Source of the DNA: Flagellimonas sp. 389
Lineage (GTDB): Bacteria; Bacteroidota; Bacteroidia; Flavobacteriales; Flavobacteriaceae
NCBI RefSeq assembly: GCF_018449435.1
Contig: NZ_JAHCMU010000003.1
Span: forward strand, 186,001-250,000
Reading direction: 5' to 3'
DNA: 64,000 bases
Shown here: positions 1 to 9,042 of the stretch, piece after piece
Layout of the letters: each line of letters begins with the position of its first letter
Numbering within the stretch: the stretch's first letter is position 1
The notes under the pieces: generated by a model
The model's database searches: none
What the model saw: the letters and a program-made list of their open reading frames with translations, nothing else
Told to the model about the DNA's origin: nothing
Program-made: the position numbers and the translations under genes

Positions 1-2
1 AA

Positions 3-200
3 ACAGGTAAAACCACAACCGAACACTTACACTTACACCTGATTGATGAAGCAAAAAATATACTATTACAACCAAATAAGAGTATTTCAGAAGTGGCGTA
101 TGAATTAGGGTTTGAATATCCACCCTATTTTTCGAGATTATTCAAAAAGAAAGAAGGCATAAGTCCAACCGAGTATAGAGAAAAATATAAACTAAACTAA
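3..200 (+). CDS. AraC-family transcriptional regulator, C-terminal fragment (cut by window edge)
   Basis: The frame is open from base 3 to the TAA at 198-200, giving 65 residues. They match the second helix-turn-helix and tail of AraC/XylS regulators: an SISEVAYELGF recognition-helix pattern, then YFSRLFKKKEGISPTEYR, the classic end of the domain. The effector domain lies outside the window. The stop is one base before the ATG of the next gene, so the two are probably co-transcribed and perhaps translationally coupled. Identity as AraC type is secure; its target is unknown. Confidence 0.85.
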   Translation, partial: TGKTTTEHLHLHLIDEAKNILLQPNKSISEVAYELGFEYPPYFSRLFKKKEGISPTEYREKYKLN

Positions 201-201
201 A

Positions 202-717
202 ATGGAATTATTAAAATTAGCCACAGAATGGGCAAAGTCTGAAGTATTTTCAACACGTTTCTTCATCTTCTTTGCCATTTTATTTTTAATCGCAAGTATT
301 GGGTTTTGGCAGTTGGGAAAAACGGACTTAGCAAAGGCTTACATCATTCCAACCTTGGTAGCAGGTTTATTACTTATGACCATAGGACTTGGTTTATTTT
401 ACACCAACAAATCAAGAATTACCCAATTTAAAAAAGCGTTCAATAGCGATACACCAGCCTTTTTTCTGTCCGAAATTGAACGTTCCGAAAGCACATTAAA
501 AGAATACACAGTCGTATTTAAGGCAATTCCAATTTTAATTATTGTAGCAGCATTACTAATTCTATTTATTAATACGCCAACTTGGAGAGCAGTTAGCATA
601 ACAACGATTGCGATGCTGATAGTTATCTTATTAGTTGACGGAACTGCCTATGCGAGAATTGAAGCCTACCGTAAAGAATTGAAATTGGTGCATATAGAAA
701 ATAAAATCATAAAATAA
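202..717 (+). CDS. small multi-span inner-membrane protein of unknown function
   Basis: This 171-residue protein has four hydrophobic segments, at about residues 20-38, 48-66, 108-124 and 130-147, with a charged stretch (about 70-105) between the second and third. I do not recognise a named family or catalytic motif. It follows an AraC-type regulator by one base, which suggests the regulator controls it or responds to the same signal. The ATG at 202 is the natural start. Function unknown. Confidence 0.7.
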   Translation: MELLKLATEWAKSEVFSTRFFIFFAILFLIASIGFWQLGKTDLAKAYIIPTLVAGLLLMTIGLGLFYTNKSRITQFKKAFNSDTPAFFLSEIERSESTLKEYTVVFKAIPILIIVAALLILFINTPTWRAVSITTIAMLIVILLVDGTAYARIEAYRKELKLVHIENKIIK

Positions 718-1092
718 CCACACACAACAAAGAATATAAAGCATAGCTAGTAAGTGCTAATTCGCAAGGTTCTTACTCTTGAGTAAGTTCGTCGGATCTA
801 TGATAGTGAACTGGAGCGAAAAGTAGAAGTTGTATTAGAAAAATGAAAATAAGAAAATGGTATATAACCACCGTATAAAAATGCATTGAAACGAATTTTA
901 CACTAAATGTTCAAGTTAATGCTGCGCTGCGCATCAACTCGAATGACGCAGGCGGCTACCCCAATCTGAACTGCACACAACGCAGCGCAAACCAAAACTG
1001 ACCGCTTAGTACATTTCACTTCAAGCAAGATATTCCATACCTTGTTGCTGGAAAGCGGACCATTGCCATCCACGTCATTAGCATCAATAAAA
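718..1092. other. non-coding interval carrying the first cassette-type repeat
   Basis: I see no convincing gene here. The first 150 bases show no structure I can name. From about 873 the interval contains a structured repeat that recurs at 1570, annotated separately. A frame opens at 1042, but its first 17 codons look like translated spacer, so the following gene is taken to start at 1093. Confidence 0.5.
873..990 (+). repeat. cassette-type repeat, copy A
   Basis: The block beginning GTATAAAAATGCATT is alignable over about 100 bases with a second copy at 1570-1673. Shared stretches are TAAAAATGCATT, AGTTAATGCT, TCAACTCGAAT and GGCGGCTA. Copy A also holds a perfect 9-base inverted repeat, TGCGCTGCG (923-931) with CGCAGCGCA (981-989), which could fold into a long hairpin. 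Each copy sits just before a short gene. The arrangement recalls recombination sites between gene cassettes, but the canonical integron core sites are not evident. Confidence 0.6.
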
Positions 1093-1575
1093 ATGGGAAT
1101 TGAATTAGAAATATTCTATTTGTATAAAATCACATCTGATGAGAATAAAGAGACAAATGTTCTTATTAGATGTACTCGTGAGGAATTCCCTAATTATAGC
1201 CAGACTAAGGAAAATCAAGTCAATAAAGATGTTGAATCTAAGAAGGATGTTTTGTTAAAAAGCTTCATAATTCAAAATTTAGTAGCTAATAAAGAAAATA
1301 CAAAAGTAGAATTTTTGGGTGAAATGCAAGTAAACACATTTGGAGACGAATTATATGAAATTGAAAATAAAGAATTGACCATATATGTTGCCGATACAGA
1401 GTATGGATTTCCTTGGATTACAATTGGGCAAGCAGATTCAAAAATGGATTTCACCAAAAAAATGAAAGATGATGAAATTTATGATTCCGAAATGGGAATA
1501 TTAAGCCTTAATCCCAAAGTTGAAACACTTAGAAAGCTAAAAATAGAATTAATAACAGAAGCTAACACTGTGTAA
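1093..1575 (+). CDS. hypothetical protein, cassette-like gene
   Basis: This encodes a soluble protein of about 160 residues, acidic and lysine-rich, with no signal peptide, membrane segment or motif I recognise. The frame is open from 1042, but the upstream codons lie in spacer sequence, so ATG 1093 (MGIELEIFYLYK) is preferred. The stop TAA at 1573-1575 lies inside the next copy of the repeat, so gene and repeat are tightly packed as in a cassette. Function unknown. Confidence 0.6.
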   Translation: MGIELEIFYLYKITSDENKETNVLIRCTREEFPNYSQTKENQVNKDVESKKDVLLKSFIIQNLVANKENTKVEFLGEMQVNTFGDELYEIENKELTIYVADTEYGFPWITIGQADSKMDFTKKMKDDEIYDSEMGILSLNPKVETLRKLKIELITEANTV

Positions 1576-1673
1576 AAATGCATTTTAATGCATTTTACTC
1601 AACCCGTTAGAGTTAATGCTCCGTTGCGTCCCGCCTCAACTCGAATAACACGGGCGGCTAACGCCACAAGTTG
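1570..1673 (+). repeat. cassette-type repeat, copy B
   Basis: This is the second copy of the repeat at 873. It contains nested inverted arms: CCCG-TTA-GAGTT (from about 1603) can pair with AACTC-GAA-TAA-CA-CGGG (to about 1653), leaving unpaired bases on one arm. That bulged stem is reminiscent of the folded attC sites of integrons, although the terminal core triplets are in the opposite order (GTTAG at the left, CTAAC at the right). The stop codon of one gene and the leader of the next both fall within or against it. Confidence 0.6.
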
Positions 1674-1674
1674 G

Positions 1675-2106
1675 ATGAATAAACTAATTGAAAAACCACA
1701 TCTGATTTTTTTACTGGCTATTCCAATAATACTATTGATTGGAATTTTGAGTGGAGATGCTGTATTGGACATCAATGTTCACGATACTTATTATGTAATT
1801 ACTTATTTGCATTCTGCAATAATGATTTCTGCATTCTTTGGAATAATCGGAACTGGATATTGGATCATGCAAAAAGTGGGCAGAAAATTATCAAAATGGT
1901 TAAATTGGATTCACATTGGACTGACTTTTGGCGGAACTATAGTTGTCTGGATTTTAACCAAGCTTTATCGGACTGACATTATGGAATATGAATTCAATAA
2001 TAATCTGACTTTAATTATTACTTCAATTGTTTTGCTAATGACCTTAGGGCAATTGATTTTTCCGATTAACATTATTTACGGACTGACAAAAAAGAAGAAT
2101 GAATGA
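1675..2106 (+). CDS. stand-alone protein resembling the last membrane helices of cytochrome c oxidase subunit I
   Basis: A 143-residue, four-span membrane protein. VHDTYYVITYLH at about residues 35-46 matches the conserved HDTYYVVAHFH of helix X of heme-copper oxidase subunit I. GYWIMQKVGRKLSKWLNWIH with the LTFGG that follows matches the helix X-XI segment, and LGQLIFPINIIYGL matches helix XII. Aligned this way, the histidine that binds the high-spin heme is Tyr, while the low-spin heme histidine and the HD pair remain. A frame is open from 1588, but its first 29 codons translate repeat B, so ATG 1675 is chosen. It cannot be a full oxidase; its role is unknown. Confidence 0.65.
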   Translation: MNKLIEKPHLIFLLAIPIILLIGILSGDAVLDINVHDTYYVITYLHSAIMISAFFGIIGTGYWIMQKVGRKLSKWLNWIHIGLTFGGTIVVWILTKLYRTDIMEYEFNNNLTLIITSIVLLMTLGQLIFPINIIYGLTKKKNE

Positions 2107-2257
2107 ATTTGACTTTGCCGAATTAAACTATGACAAATCTGAATTTTAGGCCGTTCCTAAAAACAGGGAAGGCTTCAAAAAAGGTAAGAGCTTCACAAGA
2201 AGCTACTTAAAGTCAAAATTATTGTTAAACATAAAATCGGCATAATAAAACTACAAT

Positions 2258-3127
2258 TTGCGAACATTTATTTTTGAAAAAAGAAAGTACGGATTCGAAT
2301 TGCTGATGGATCTTCACAGATTTGAAGGAAACCCAAACGTTTTTTTCGATCCTGCACCTCACACAACCAATTTTTTTGAGATCATGGTTTTCGAAAGAGC
2401 CAATGGAACAATTGAATTGAACGGACATCTTTTGGAGGTTGCAGAAAATAGCTTTTTTTTTATCTGTCCCTTTCAAAAGAAAAGTTGTAAAATTTCGCTA
2501 TCTGGGGTTAAAGGTTTTCATCTTGTTTTTCAAAATGACTTTTTATCTGATTTTTTTGATGATAAATTGTTCGCTTATCGGTTACAGTATTTTTATAATT
2601 ACCAATACCCTCAATATTTGCAATTGGTCAATGAAGATTACAATGTTATACGATTTGCTTTAGATGAAATCATTGCGGAAATAAAAAATTATCAAAATGA
2701 TAGCTCTCATATATTACGCTCACTTTTATATTTCTCCTTGTCAAAGTTGAATCGGCTGTATTCAAAATGTTACAATATTTCACCCAACATCCAATCAAAT
2801 TCAATAATTTATAAGTTTAAAGAACTGCTCGAACTAAATATTCGAACATTACATTCTGTTACGGATTATTGTAATCTATTACATATAACACGGCATCAAA
2901 TGAATGCTATGGTAAAAGAACATACCGGGCATACATCAAAAGAAATAATCAATAACAGACTACTGCAAGAGGTAAAAACAGAACTTCGTTATTCCGATAA
3001 AACGATTGCCGAAATAGCACATTCCTTAAAATTTAGCGAACCCAACAATTTGACACGGTTTTTTAGAAAGATGGAGGGTGTTAGTCCTTCCAAATACAAG
3101 GATAATTACCAAAATGATAGAAATTAG
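2258..3127 (+). CDS. AraC-family transcriptional regulator (TTG start)
   Basis: A 289-residue cytosolic regulator with an N-terminal cupin-like sensing domain (about 1-130), a helical linker, and a C-terminal double helix-turn-helix (about 190-285) ending NNLTRFFRKMEGVSPSKYK, typical of AraC/XylS. The only in-frame start that keeps the whole N-terminus is TTG at 2258; an ATG at 2306 would remove 16 residues. The TTG is preferred because the early residues look like coding sequence for this family. A secreted protein starts 57 bases downstream and is a plausible target. Confidence 0.8.
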   Translation: MRTFIFEKRKYGFELLMDLHRFEGNPNVFFDPAPHTTNFFEIMVFERANGTIELNGHLLEVAENSFFFICPFQKKSCKISLSGVKGFHLVFQNDFLSDFFDDKLFAYRLQYFYNYQYPQYLQLVNEDYNVIRFALDEIIAEIKNYQNDSSHILRSLLYFSLSKLNRLYSKCYNISPNIQSNSIIYKFKELLELNIRTLHSVTDYCNLLHITRHQMNAMVKEHTGHTSKEIINNRLLQEVKTELRYSDKTIAEIAHSLKFSEPNNLTRFFRKMEGVSPSKYKDNYQNDRN

Positions 3128-3184
3128 CAATCAACTGATAAGGTAGAGAAAGATAAACAAGCAGAAATTTGTAAATAAAAAGTC

Positions 3185-4258
3185 ATGCAAAAATTTCTTT
3201 GTCCATTAATCACATTATTGAGTTTTCAACTGGCCATCGCTCAAAATTCCATCACAAAAATTGATATGGTCGCTTCTAAATGGGACATTCCAAAAGAAGC
3301 TTCATTTGAAAGATTTGACAACAGGGAAACACTAATTTTAAATGGTGGAAGAGCCACTGTTAAAAATCAAACCTTCACGAACGGGACTATTGAAGTAGAT
3401 GTGTACGCCAACTCAACTAGAAGTTTTGCAGGCATCACCTTTAGGAAGCAAAACGACACTATGGAAGAAGTATATATGAGAATGCACAAATCCAGTCAGG
3501 TAGATGCTGTGCAATACACTCCAATCTTCAATAATGAATCAAACTGGCAATTATATAGAGAATATCAGGCACAGGTGATTTTTAAAAACAAAGGTTGGAA
3601 CACCTTGCGAATCGATGTCAATAATCAAAGTGCAGAGGTTTTCGTAAATAATGAGAAAGTTATGACCGTAGATAATCTACGAACTGACCAAAGTAGTGGA
3701 GAAATTGGACTTTTTGCATTGTTTACCAATAGGTTTTCAAACTTTAGAATTACACCTAAAGATGCAGTAGAGCAACCTAAAAAAGATAGCAATATTCCTC
3801 TTGACGCTACACTTATTAAAAAATGGGATATCACAAAAGCACGTCCCTACAAAGTAGAAAAGCTAGATTTTAAAAGCTTTCTAGAGGAAGAATACCTTAC
3901 AGTTGAAACCGAAACATCAGGACTTTTGCCTATTTCCAAATACATTAAAAAGTCAACTTCTGGCAATTTTGAACAGAATACGGAGGAATACATAGTTGCC
4001 TCTACAACTATTTATACCGATAATGACGAAACAAAACTGTTTTCGTTTGATTATAGTGACAAAATAATCGTGTATTTAAATGGTAAGATTCTTTTTGATG
4101 GCAATAACGCTTTTAGATCCAAAGGGATACAATACATGGGGCATATGGCCATTAATACCAACACATTGTACCTACCGCTCAAAAAAGGAGAAAACAAGAT
4201 ACATTGTATCGTTATAGATAAAGCCAACGGTTGGGGGTTAATGGCTAAACTGGAATAA
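3185..4258 (+). CDS. secreted protein with a concanavalin/LamG-like domain
   Basis: A 357-residue protein with a signal peptide (residues 1-19, cleavage after AIAQ). Residues about 25-195 resemble the jelly-roll fold of secreted glycan-binding or DUF1080-like domains: beta-rich, with FAGITFRKQND, VYMRMHKSS and GEIGLFALFTNRFSNFRI. Residues about 205-357 form a second beta domain containing IIVYLNGKILFDGNNAF and a C-terminal NKIHCIVIDKANGWGLMAK. No catalytic residues are identifiable. It is probably periplasmic or cell-surface. The AraC gene just upstream is its likely regulator. Confidence 0.65.
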   Translation: MQKFLCPLITLLSFQLAIAQNSITKIDMVASKWDIPKEASFERFDNRETLILNGGRATVKNQTFTNGTIEVDVYANSTRSFAGITFRKQNDTMEEVYMRMHKSSQVDAVQYTPIFNNESNWQLYREYQAQVIFKNKGWNTLRIDVNNQSAEVFVNNEKVMTVDNLRTDQSSGEIGLFALFTNRFSNFRITPKDAVEQPKKDSNIPLDATLIKKWDITKARPYKVEKLDFKSFLEEEYLTVETETSGLLPISKYIKKSTSGNFEQNTEEYIVASTTIYTDNDETKLFSFDYSDKIIVYLNGKILFDGNNAFRSKGIQYMGHMAINTNTLYLPLKKGENKIHCIVIDKANGWGLMAKLE

Positions 4259-4581
4259 TACACTTTACAACTTCAGATGAGTTGGCACCCTATTTAAATG
4301 GAAAAGTAACGTATGCTTTTAGAATAACCTTATCTCTAAATCAGAGTAATGGAAAAAAATAGTATTAACTTAAACTACAAAATGCAAAACCACATATTTG
4401 AAGAAAAATAAAATCTGATTCTGATTACATAAAAACAATAGCGATTTGGATTTAAACTCGAACCGTTGTTGGTATTTTAAGTATATTATAGCCTATTTTT
4501 ATTTACTACTATGCTTATTCTAAATCCTTTAAGAAAACAAGAAGAAGGCCTATCATGATGATTAGCAGTAATTCTAATTTT
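4259..4581. other. 323-base interval without a supported gene
   Basis: Short open stretches exist: about 33 codons in another frame ending at 4361, and a hydrophobic stretch before 4555 in frame with the next gene. None has a start codon and recognisable product. They could be remnants of a decayed gene, but I cannot support that. No hairpin or -7 box stands out. Confidence 0.4.
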
Positions 4582-5010
4582 ATGAAAAGAAGTACGATAC
4601 TGCTATTAATAGCAATACTCTTTACATATGGAAATTTAATTGCACAAGAAGTAACGAAGAAACCGAAAATACAATTTGGAAAAGCCTTTAAAATATCGAG
4701 TACTGAAAGTTTGACCATTGGAAATCAAGATGAACATATGGCAATTCAACTAATAGATGTTATTGAAGAATGGGGATATGATGCACCTCCGGAAGATGAG
4801 AATCGCAATTATTTTTCTGATATAGAATATACCTTGAAAGTTGTAGCAAAAGATATTGAAAAAAGCATCAGTTTTTACAGTTCCGAAATTGAAAACAAAG
4901 CTAATCTCACTATTACCTTTGAGGGTTATAAAATCGGTATCTTATCTGATACCTACAACAATTCATCTGCATCAATCGAAATGGTAGTTACCAAAAATGA
5001 GGATAAATAA
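4582..5010 (+). CDS. small secreted protein of unknown function
   Basis: The product has a signal peptide (KRSTILLLIAILFTYGNLIAQ) and a mature part of about 120 residues predicted to be mostly beta strand. A frame is open from 4555, but ATG 4582 places a lysine-arginine n-region directly before the hydrophobic core and is the better start. No cysteines, metal motif or family signature are visible. It is probably periplasmic. Function not recognised. Confidence 0.6.
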   Translation: MKRSTILLLIAILFTYGNLIAQEVTKKPKIQFGKAFKISSTESLTIGNQDEHMAIQLIDVIEEWGYDAPPEDENRNYFSDIEYTLKVVAKDIEKSISFYSSEIENKANLTITFEGYKIGILSDTYNNSSASIEMVVTKNEDK

Positions 5011-5214
5011 ATTTAGATTAGCTGGATTCTCATAAAAAGAAGTTAAGCTTCTAAAGCATCTGAGCCTATAATGGTATTGCATGATTGCTTATTCTAATCA
5101 TTTTATGAAAGTCCTCAGAGATTTTCTGCCTAAATGAAGAATAATCCAATTTATATCAACCTAATATACATGTTAGCATATGTGCCCTAAATACTATTTT
5201 GGCACAATTTTCGT

Positions 5215-5222
5215 TAGTTTTG
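5215..5222 (+). promoter_or_regulatory. Bacteroidota -7 box TAGTTTTG
   Basis: TAGTTTTG fits the TAnnTTTG consensus and lies 39 bases before the thioredoxin-like gene. A TTTG at 5198-5201 is closer than the usual -33 spacing, so only the -7 element is claimed. Confidence 0.4.
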
Positions 5223-5260
5223 TACTGGTCGATGGACTAAACCTTATAAAATAAAAAACT

Positions 5261-5785
5261 ATGCGCTCAATTTTTACCTACTTTACCCAAATTGGCTTAC
5301 TTTTTTTTCTTTTAACAGGATTCCAATCCCAAGCACAAGATGTACAATGGGTATCTTGGGATGAGGCCGTAGCACTTACCAAAAACGAAGGGAATACCAA
5401 AAAGATTTTTATAGATGTTTACACGGATTGGTGCGGATGGTGCAAAAAAATGGATAAAGATACTTTTCAAAATCCAGAAGTAGCTGCCTACATGCAGAAC
5501 AATTTTTATATGGTCAAGCTTGATGCAGAAGGCAAAGACCCAATTGAATATGAGGGTAAGACCTTTAAATATGTACCTTCTGGAAGAAGGGGCTATCATG
5601 AATTCGCCGCTGCGCTTCTACAAGGCAAAATGAGTTATCCCACGGTTGTATTTTTGGACGAAAATCTAAAAATGCTTTCCCCTGTACCAGGCTATCAAAA
5701 AGTCAAGCCCTTTTTGCAGATTGCCCGTTACTTTGGGGATAATATCTACAAGGACCAAGATTGGCAGACATATGCCGGAAAATAG
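5261..5785 (+). CDS. periplasmic thioredoxin-fold protein
   Basis: A 174-residue protein with a signal peptide (1-26, ending QSQAQ). The active-site motif DWCGWCKKMD places redox cysteines at residues 58 and 61, followed by the VKLDAEGKDP and SYPTVVFLDE strands typical of the thioredoxin_7 group, including the cis-proline before TVVFLD. It should act as a disulfide reductase or isomerase in the periplasm. It is convergent with the DUF819 gene, 12 bases away. Its specific client is unknown. Confidence 0.85.
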   Translation: MRSIFTYFTQIGLLFFLLTGFQSQAQDVQWVSWDEAVALTKNEGNTKKIFIDVYTDWCGWCKKMDKDTFQNPEVAAYMQNNFYMVKLDAEGKDPIEYEGKTFKYVPSGRRGYHEFAAALLQGKMSYPTVVFLDENLKMLSPVPGYQKVKPFLQIARYFGDNIYKDQDWQTYAGK

Positions 5786-5797
5786 AATACTGTAATT

Positions 5798-6928
5798 CTA
5801 TAAGACTAATACCACCATAAATCCTAAGTAAGTTCCTAGGGCATTTCCCAACGTACCTACCAATATTGCAGGCAAGACAAGTTCTTTACGATTAAAGCTT
5901 TCTGCCAAAGCAATAGCAGAAGTACTTCCTCCCACATTCGCCTGACTCGCTATTGCAATCATGTCCCAATCCTTAAATACCATAAATCCAAAAAGGATAA
6001 TGAACAATCCATGAACTACCACAGCCAATAAGGTAAATCCGAATAGGGTAAACCCAATTTCCTTGAGTGCTACGACCGCTCCAATTTCACAGTAAGCCCC
6101 AATAACCGCCAGAAATAAATAAACCAAATATAAACCCAGGGTTCGACTCCCCTTAAGTTTGGTAATGAATGAAAATTGTGCCAATATGATTCCTATTGTA
6201 GAAATGGTAATAATAGAGGGTATCTTAGGGAATACATGGGCTATAAGTTCAGATACCAGGAATGCCGTTAAACCTAAGACCAAAAGAATTCCCAAAGAAT
6301 ATAAATCCAGCGTATCCGAAGCAGTTTCATCTTTAGCGGAAGTAGGGGATCCAATTTTTTTGTCCTTAAAAAAACGTCGAAGCGCTACCGGTATGGCTAT
6401 TGTCACTACTACCCAAATAGCAGTAACCACATTATCTACGGCAATGGTACCCGCATATAAACTCCCTTTTTCCTGAAAATTGTACGCCAAAGCAACTGCA
6501 TTAAAATTTATGCTACCACCAGTATACGTTCCGGTAAGCATTCCCGCCAATACTTTTGCATCATCGCCTAAAATATCTTGTGGCGAAACTAAATACCATG
6601 AACAAACGATTCCAAACACAGTGGCCAATGAACCAATCAAAAAAAGAACTATCATTGGTGTCCCTGCTTTCTTTATGGCTGTTAAATTAGCTCCAAGCAG
6701 CAAAAAAAATATCGAGATCGGAGCCAAATAACTAAATATGGCACCATATAACGGAATGGAATTCGAGGCGGAGGGTATTAGCTTCAGGTTAGCAACAATG
6801 GCAGTAAAAACAATAACCAACAGCGCCGCACCCATGGGTTTGCCCCATTTGGTCCTGCCTGCATAAAATGATAAAATCACCATCAGGCATAAAACGGTCA
6901 ATACATAAACTGGGTTGGCTAGACTCAT
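5798..6928 (-). CDS. DUF819 family multi-pass membrane protein
   Basis: A 376-residue integral membrane protein with about ten hydrophobic helices. The signature GTYTGGSINFNAVA (about 133-146) and a second half-repeat containing ASQANVGGSTSAIALA (about 328-343) fit the DUF819/YjcL family, whose inverted-repeat layout resembles secondary transporters. The substrate is not known. It is a single-gene leftward unit; no clear TAnnTTTG box was found before the ATG at 6928. Confidence 0.8.
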   Translation of the reverse strand: MSLANPVYVLTVLCLMVILSFYAGRTKWGKPMGAALLVIVFTAIVANLKLIPSASNSIPLYGAIFSYLAPISIFFLLLGANLTAIKKAGTPMIVLFLIGSLATVFGIVCSWYLVSPQDILGDDAKVLAGMLTGTYTGGSINFNAVALAYNFQEKGSLYAGTIAVDNVVTAIWVVVTIAIPVALRRFFKDKKIGSPTSAKDETASDTLDLYSLGILLVLGLTAFLVSELIAHVFPKIPSIITISTIGIILAQFSFITKLKGSRTLGLYLVYLFLAVIGAYCEIGAVVALKEIGFTLFGFTLLAVVVHGLFIILFGFMVFKDWDMIAIASQANVGGSTSAIALAESFNRKELVLPAILVGTLGNALGTYLGFMVVLVL

Positions 6929-7010
6929 CTTTAATTCTTAAAAGATAAGCAAAGTGAATTGATTTGTCCAGCTAAAAAACCAACATTTATAAATAGTCAA
7001 TTATTAGTTG

Positions 7011-8483
7011 CTATCTACTGTAATTAGGACTCTCTTTGGTAATGGTTACATCATGTGGATGGCTTTCGTTAATACCGCTAAATGTAATCTTCACAAAACG
7101 CCCTGAATCTTTAAGCGTTTCAATATCCTTGGCACCGCAATAACCCATACCGGCACGCAGGCCACCGATAAATTGGTGCATACTTTCGTACAGATCTCCT
7201 TTATAGGGTACACGGCCAACGATACCTTCGGGAACCAACTTTTTGATATCGTCTTCAACATCTTGAAAATAGCGGTCCTTACTCCCTTCTTTCATAGCCT
7301 CAACAGAGCCCATTCCACGATACGATTTAAACTTACGTCCTTCGTAGATTATCGTTTCGCCCGGAGATTCTTTTGTACCTGCCAATAGTGATCCCAACAT
7401 AACCGTATCCGCACCCGCAGCAATAGCTTTTGGAATATCTCCCGTATAGCGTATGCCCCCATCAGCAATTACAGGAACACCGGAACCTTTTATGGCAGCT
7501 GCAACCTCTAAAACTGCAGAGAATTGAGGAAATCCTACTCCAGCGACCACCCTAGTCGTGCAAATAGAACCAGGACCAATACCAACTTTGACTGCGTCTG
7601 CTCCTGCTTCTACAAGATATTTAGCAGCTTCACCTGTAGCTATATTTCCTACGATTACTTCCAGCTCAGGAAAAGACTTTTTTACCTCTTTTAGAATATT
7701 CACCACACCTTTGGTATGTCCATGTGCGGTATCAATAACTATAGCGTCAACACCGGCATTGACCAATGCCCCTGCCCTATCAACGGCATCTGGTGTAACT
7801 CCAATGGCAGCAGCTACACGCAAGCGACCGTATTGGTCTTTGTTTGCCATAGGTTTTTGGGTCAATTTGGTAATATCCCTAAACGTAATTAGTCCTACCA
7901 GCACGCACTTATCATTAACAACTGGGAGTTTCTCGATTTTGTTTTCTTGTAAAATTACTTCAGCATCAGAAAGCGAAGTACCCTCACCAACAGTTACCAG
8001 ATTTTCTGAAGTCATCACTTCAGCAATGGGTCTATCATCATTCTTTTCAAATCGTAAATCCCTGTTGGTCACAATACCGATCAACTTTTTGTCTTCATCA
8101 ACTATAGGGATTCCGCCAATGCTATGTTCTTTCATGTTGGCCTTTGCATCACGAACAACAGAATCTAGCGGAAGTGTAACAGGGTCGATGATCATACCGC
8201 TTTCGGCCCTTTTTACCTTTCTGACCTTAATTGCCTGATGTTCAATGGTCATATTTTTATGCAAGACGCCAATACCGCCTTCTTGAGCCATGGCAATTGC
8301 CATTTGCGACTCGGTCACCGTATCCATTGCAGCAGAAACAATAGGCACATTTATGGTAATGTTACGAGTGAATTTTGTTTGAATGTTGACTTCTCTTGGC
8401 AGTACTTCAGAATATCCAGGTACAAGCAGTACATCGTCGTACGTTAAACCTTCGCCAATAATCTTTTTTAGGTGGGCTTCCAT
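7011..8483 (-). CDS. guaB: inosine-5'-monophosphate dehydrogenase
   Basis: Oxidises IMP to XMP with NAD+, the committed step of guanine nucleotide synthesis. The 490 residues show the expected order: N-terminal barrel segment ([16 protein letters not shown]), a CBS-domain pair (about 95-205), and the rest of the TIM barrel with the catalytic loop [13 protein letters not shown] (catalytic Cys about 305), the IMP-binding [18 protein letters not shown], and the flap [10 protein letters not shown]. Length and motifs are normal for the family. It stands alone, with a -7 box at 8507-8514. Confidence 0.97.
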   Translation of the reverse strand: MEAHLKKIIGEGLTYDDVLLVPGYSEVLPREVNIQTKFTRNITINVPIVSAAMDTVTESQMAIAMAQEGGIGVLHKNMTIEHQAIKVRKVKRAESGMIIDPVTLPLDSVVRDAKANMKEHSIGGIPIVDEDKKLIGIVTNRDLRFEKNDDRPIAEVMTSENLVTVGEGTSLSDAEVILQENKIEKLPVVNDKCVLVGLITFRDITKLTQKPMANKDQYGRLRVAAAIGVTPDAVDRAGALVNAGVDAIVIDTAHGHTKGVVNILKEVKKSFPELEVIVGNIATGEAAKYLVEAGADAVKVGIGPGSICTTRVVAGVGFPQFSAVLEVAAAIKGSGVPVIADGGIRYTGDIPKAIAAGADTVMLGSLLAGTKESPGETIIYEGRKFKSYRGMGSVEAMKEGSKDRYFQDVEDDIKKLVPEGIVGRVPYKGDLYESMHQFIGGLRAGMGYCGAKDIETLKDSGRFVKITFSGINESHPHDVTITKESPNYSR

Positions 8484-8506
8484 TGCAATTACGAATTAAT
8501 TGCGTG

Positions 8507-8514
8507 CAAAGATA
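8507..8514 (-). promoter_or_regulatory. -7 box TATCTTTG for guaB
   Basis: On the minus strand TATCTTTG matches TAnnTTTG exactly, 23 bases before the guaB ATG. A TTTG lies 13 bases further upstream, closer than the usual -33 spacing. Confidence 0.5.
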
Positions 8515-8623
8515 CCATATTTTAATACAAATAAGATGTTTAGGAAATCACATTGGTTTTTAATGTCATTTTATTTAGATTCATTATAAATAATAATTAT
8601 ATTTATGACATAATACTCCCATT

Positions 8624-8974
8624 ATGTATCAATCTTTAGAAGTTTTAAGCCAAACTAAGAACGGATTATTTACTTTTTGTAATCACAGTAAACTTTTCCA
8701 GTTGGTCTTCAATAATTTATGTTTTGAATTTTATGAATGGGAACTTGAAAATTTTAAAAAATACATTTTCCAGTTAGATGTAACATATTGGGAAAAAAAT
8801 TACATTCAATCCCTAAATCATCGAAAAATACCTATTTCGGTAGGAAACAAGTTTTTCACGATATTGGTAAACAAACAAGAACTGGACGAAATTAAGAACT
8901 TGTTGCATATTGAGTTTTCACCCATCAGGTTATTAAAGCACAAAGACATAAACTATCAATTCATAGAAAACTAA
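8624..8974 (+). CDS. small cytosolic protein, possibly DUF6686
   Basis: A 116-residue protein rich in aromatic residues, with no signal peptide or membrane helix. The pattern LSQTKNGLFTFCNHSKLFQLVFNN followed by a short helical segment and a C-terminal SPIRLLKHKDINYQF is, from memory, like a conserved Bacteroidota family (DUF6686); I am not certain of the family number. It stands alone and is followed by a strong terminator. No biochemical role can be given. Confidence 0.6.
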   Translation: MYQSLEVLSQTKNGLFTFCNHSKLFQLVFNNLCFEFYEWELENFKKYIFQLDVTYWEKNYIQSLNHRKIPISVGNKFFTILVNKQELDEIKNLLHIEFSPIRLLKHKDINYQFIEN

Positions 8975-9006
8975 TTCCTAAGTGTTCTCAGGAGTTAGTA
9001 GGTTTG

Positions 9007-9041
9007 GAAAGCGGCTATTGGATTCAGCCGCTTTCTTTTTT
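9007..9041 (+). terminator. rho-independent terminator
   Basis: GAAAGCGGCT (9007-9016) pairs perfectly with AGCCGCTTTC (9026-9035) across a 9-base loop, followed by six Ts. It ends the transcript of the gene at 8624 just before the convergent TonB receptor stop. Confidence 0.9.
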
Positions 9042-9042
9042 A

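Noticed and set aside
1042..1092. Longer N-terminus for the 1093 gene and for the 1675 gene (from 1588)
   Set aside because: The extra codons translate spacer or repeat sequence.
873..1673. Canonical integron attC sites
   Set aside because: The bulged stem is similar, but the terminal core sites are in the opposite order and no integrase is in the window, so only 'cassette-like' is claimed.
4259..4581. Gene remnant in the 4.3-4.6 kb interval
   Set aside because: Open stretches in different frames have no recognisable product and no start codon.
5783..5800. Hairpin TAGAAT/ATTCTA between the thioredoxin-like and DUF819 genes
   Set aside because: Only six weak pairs, no T run; not called as a terminator.
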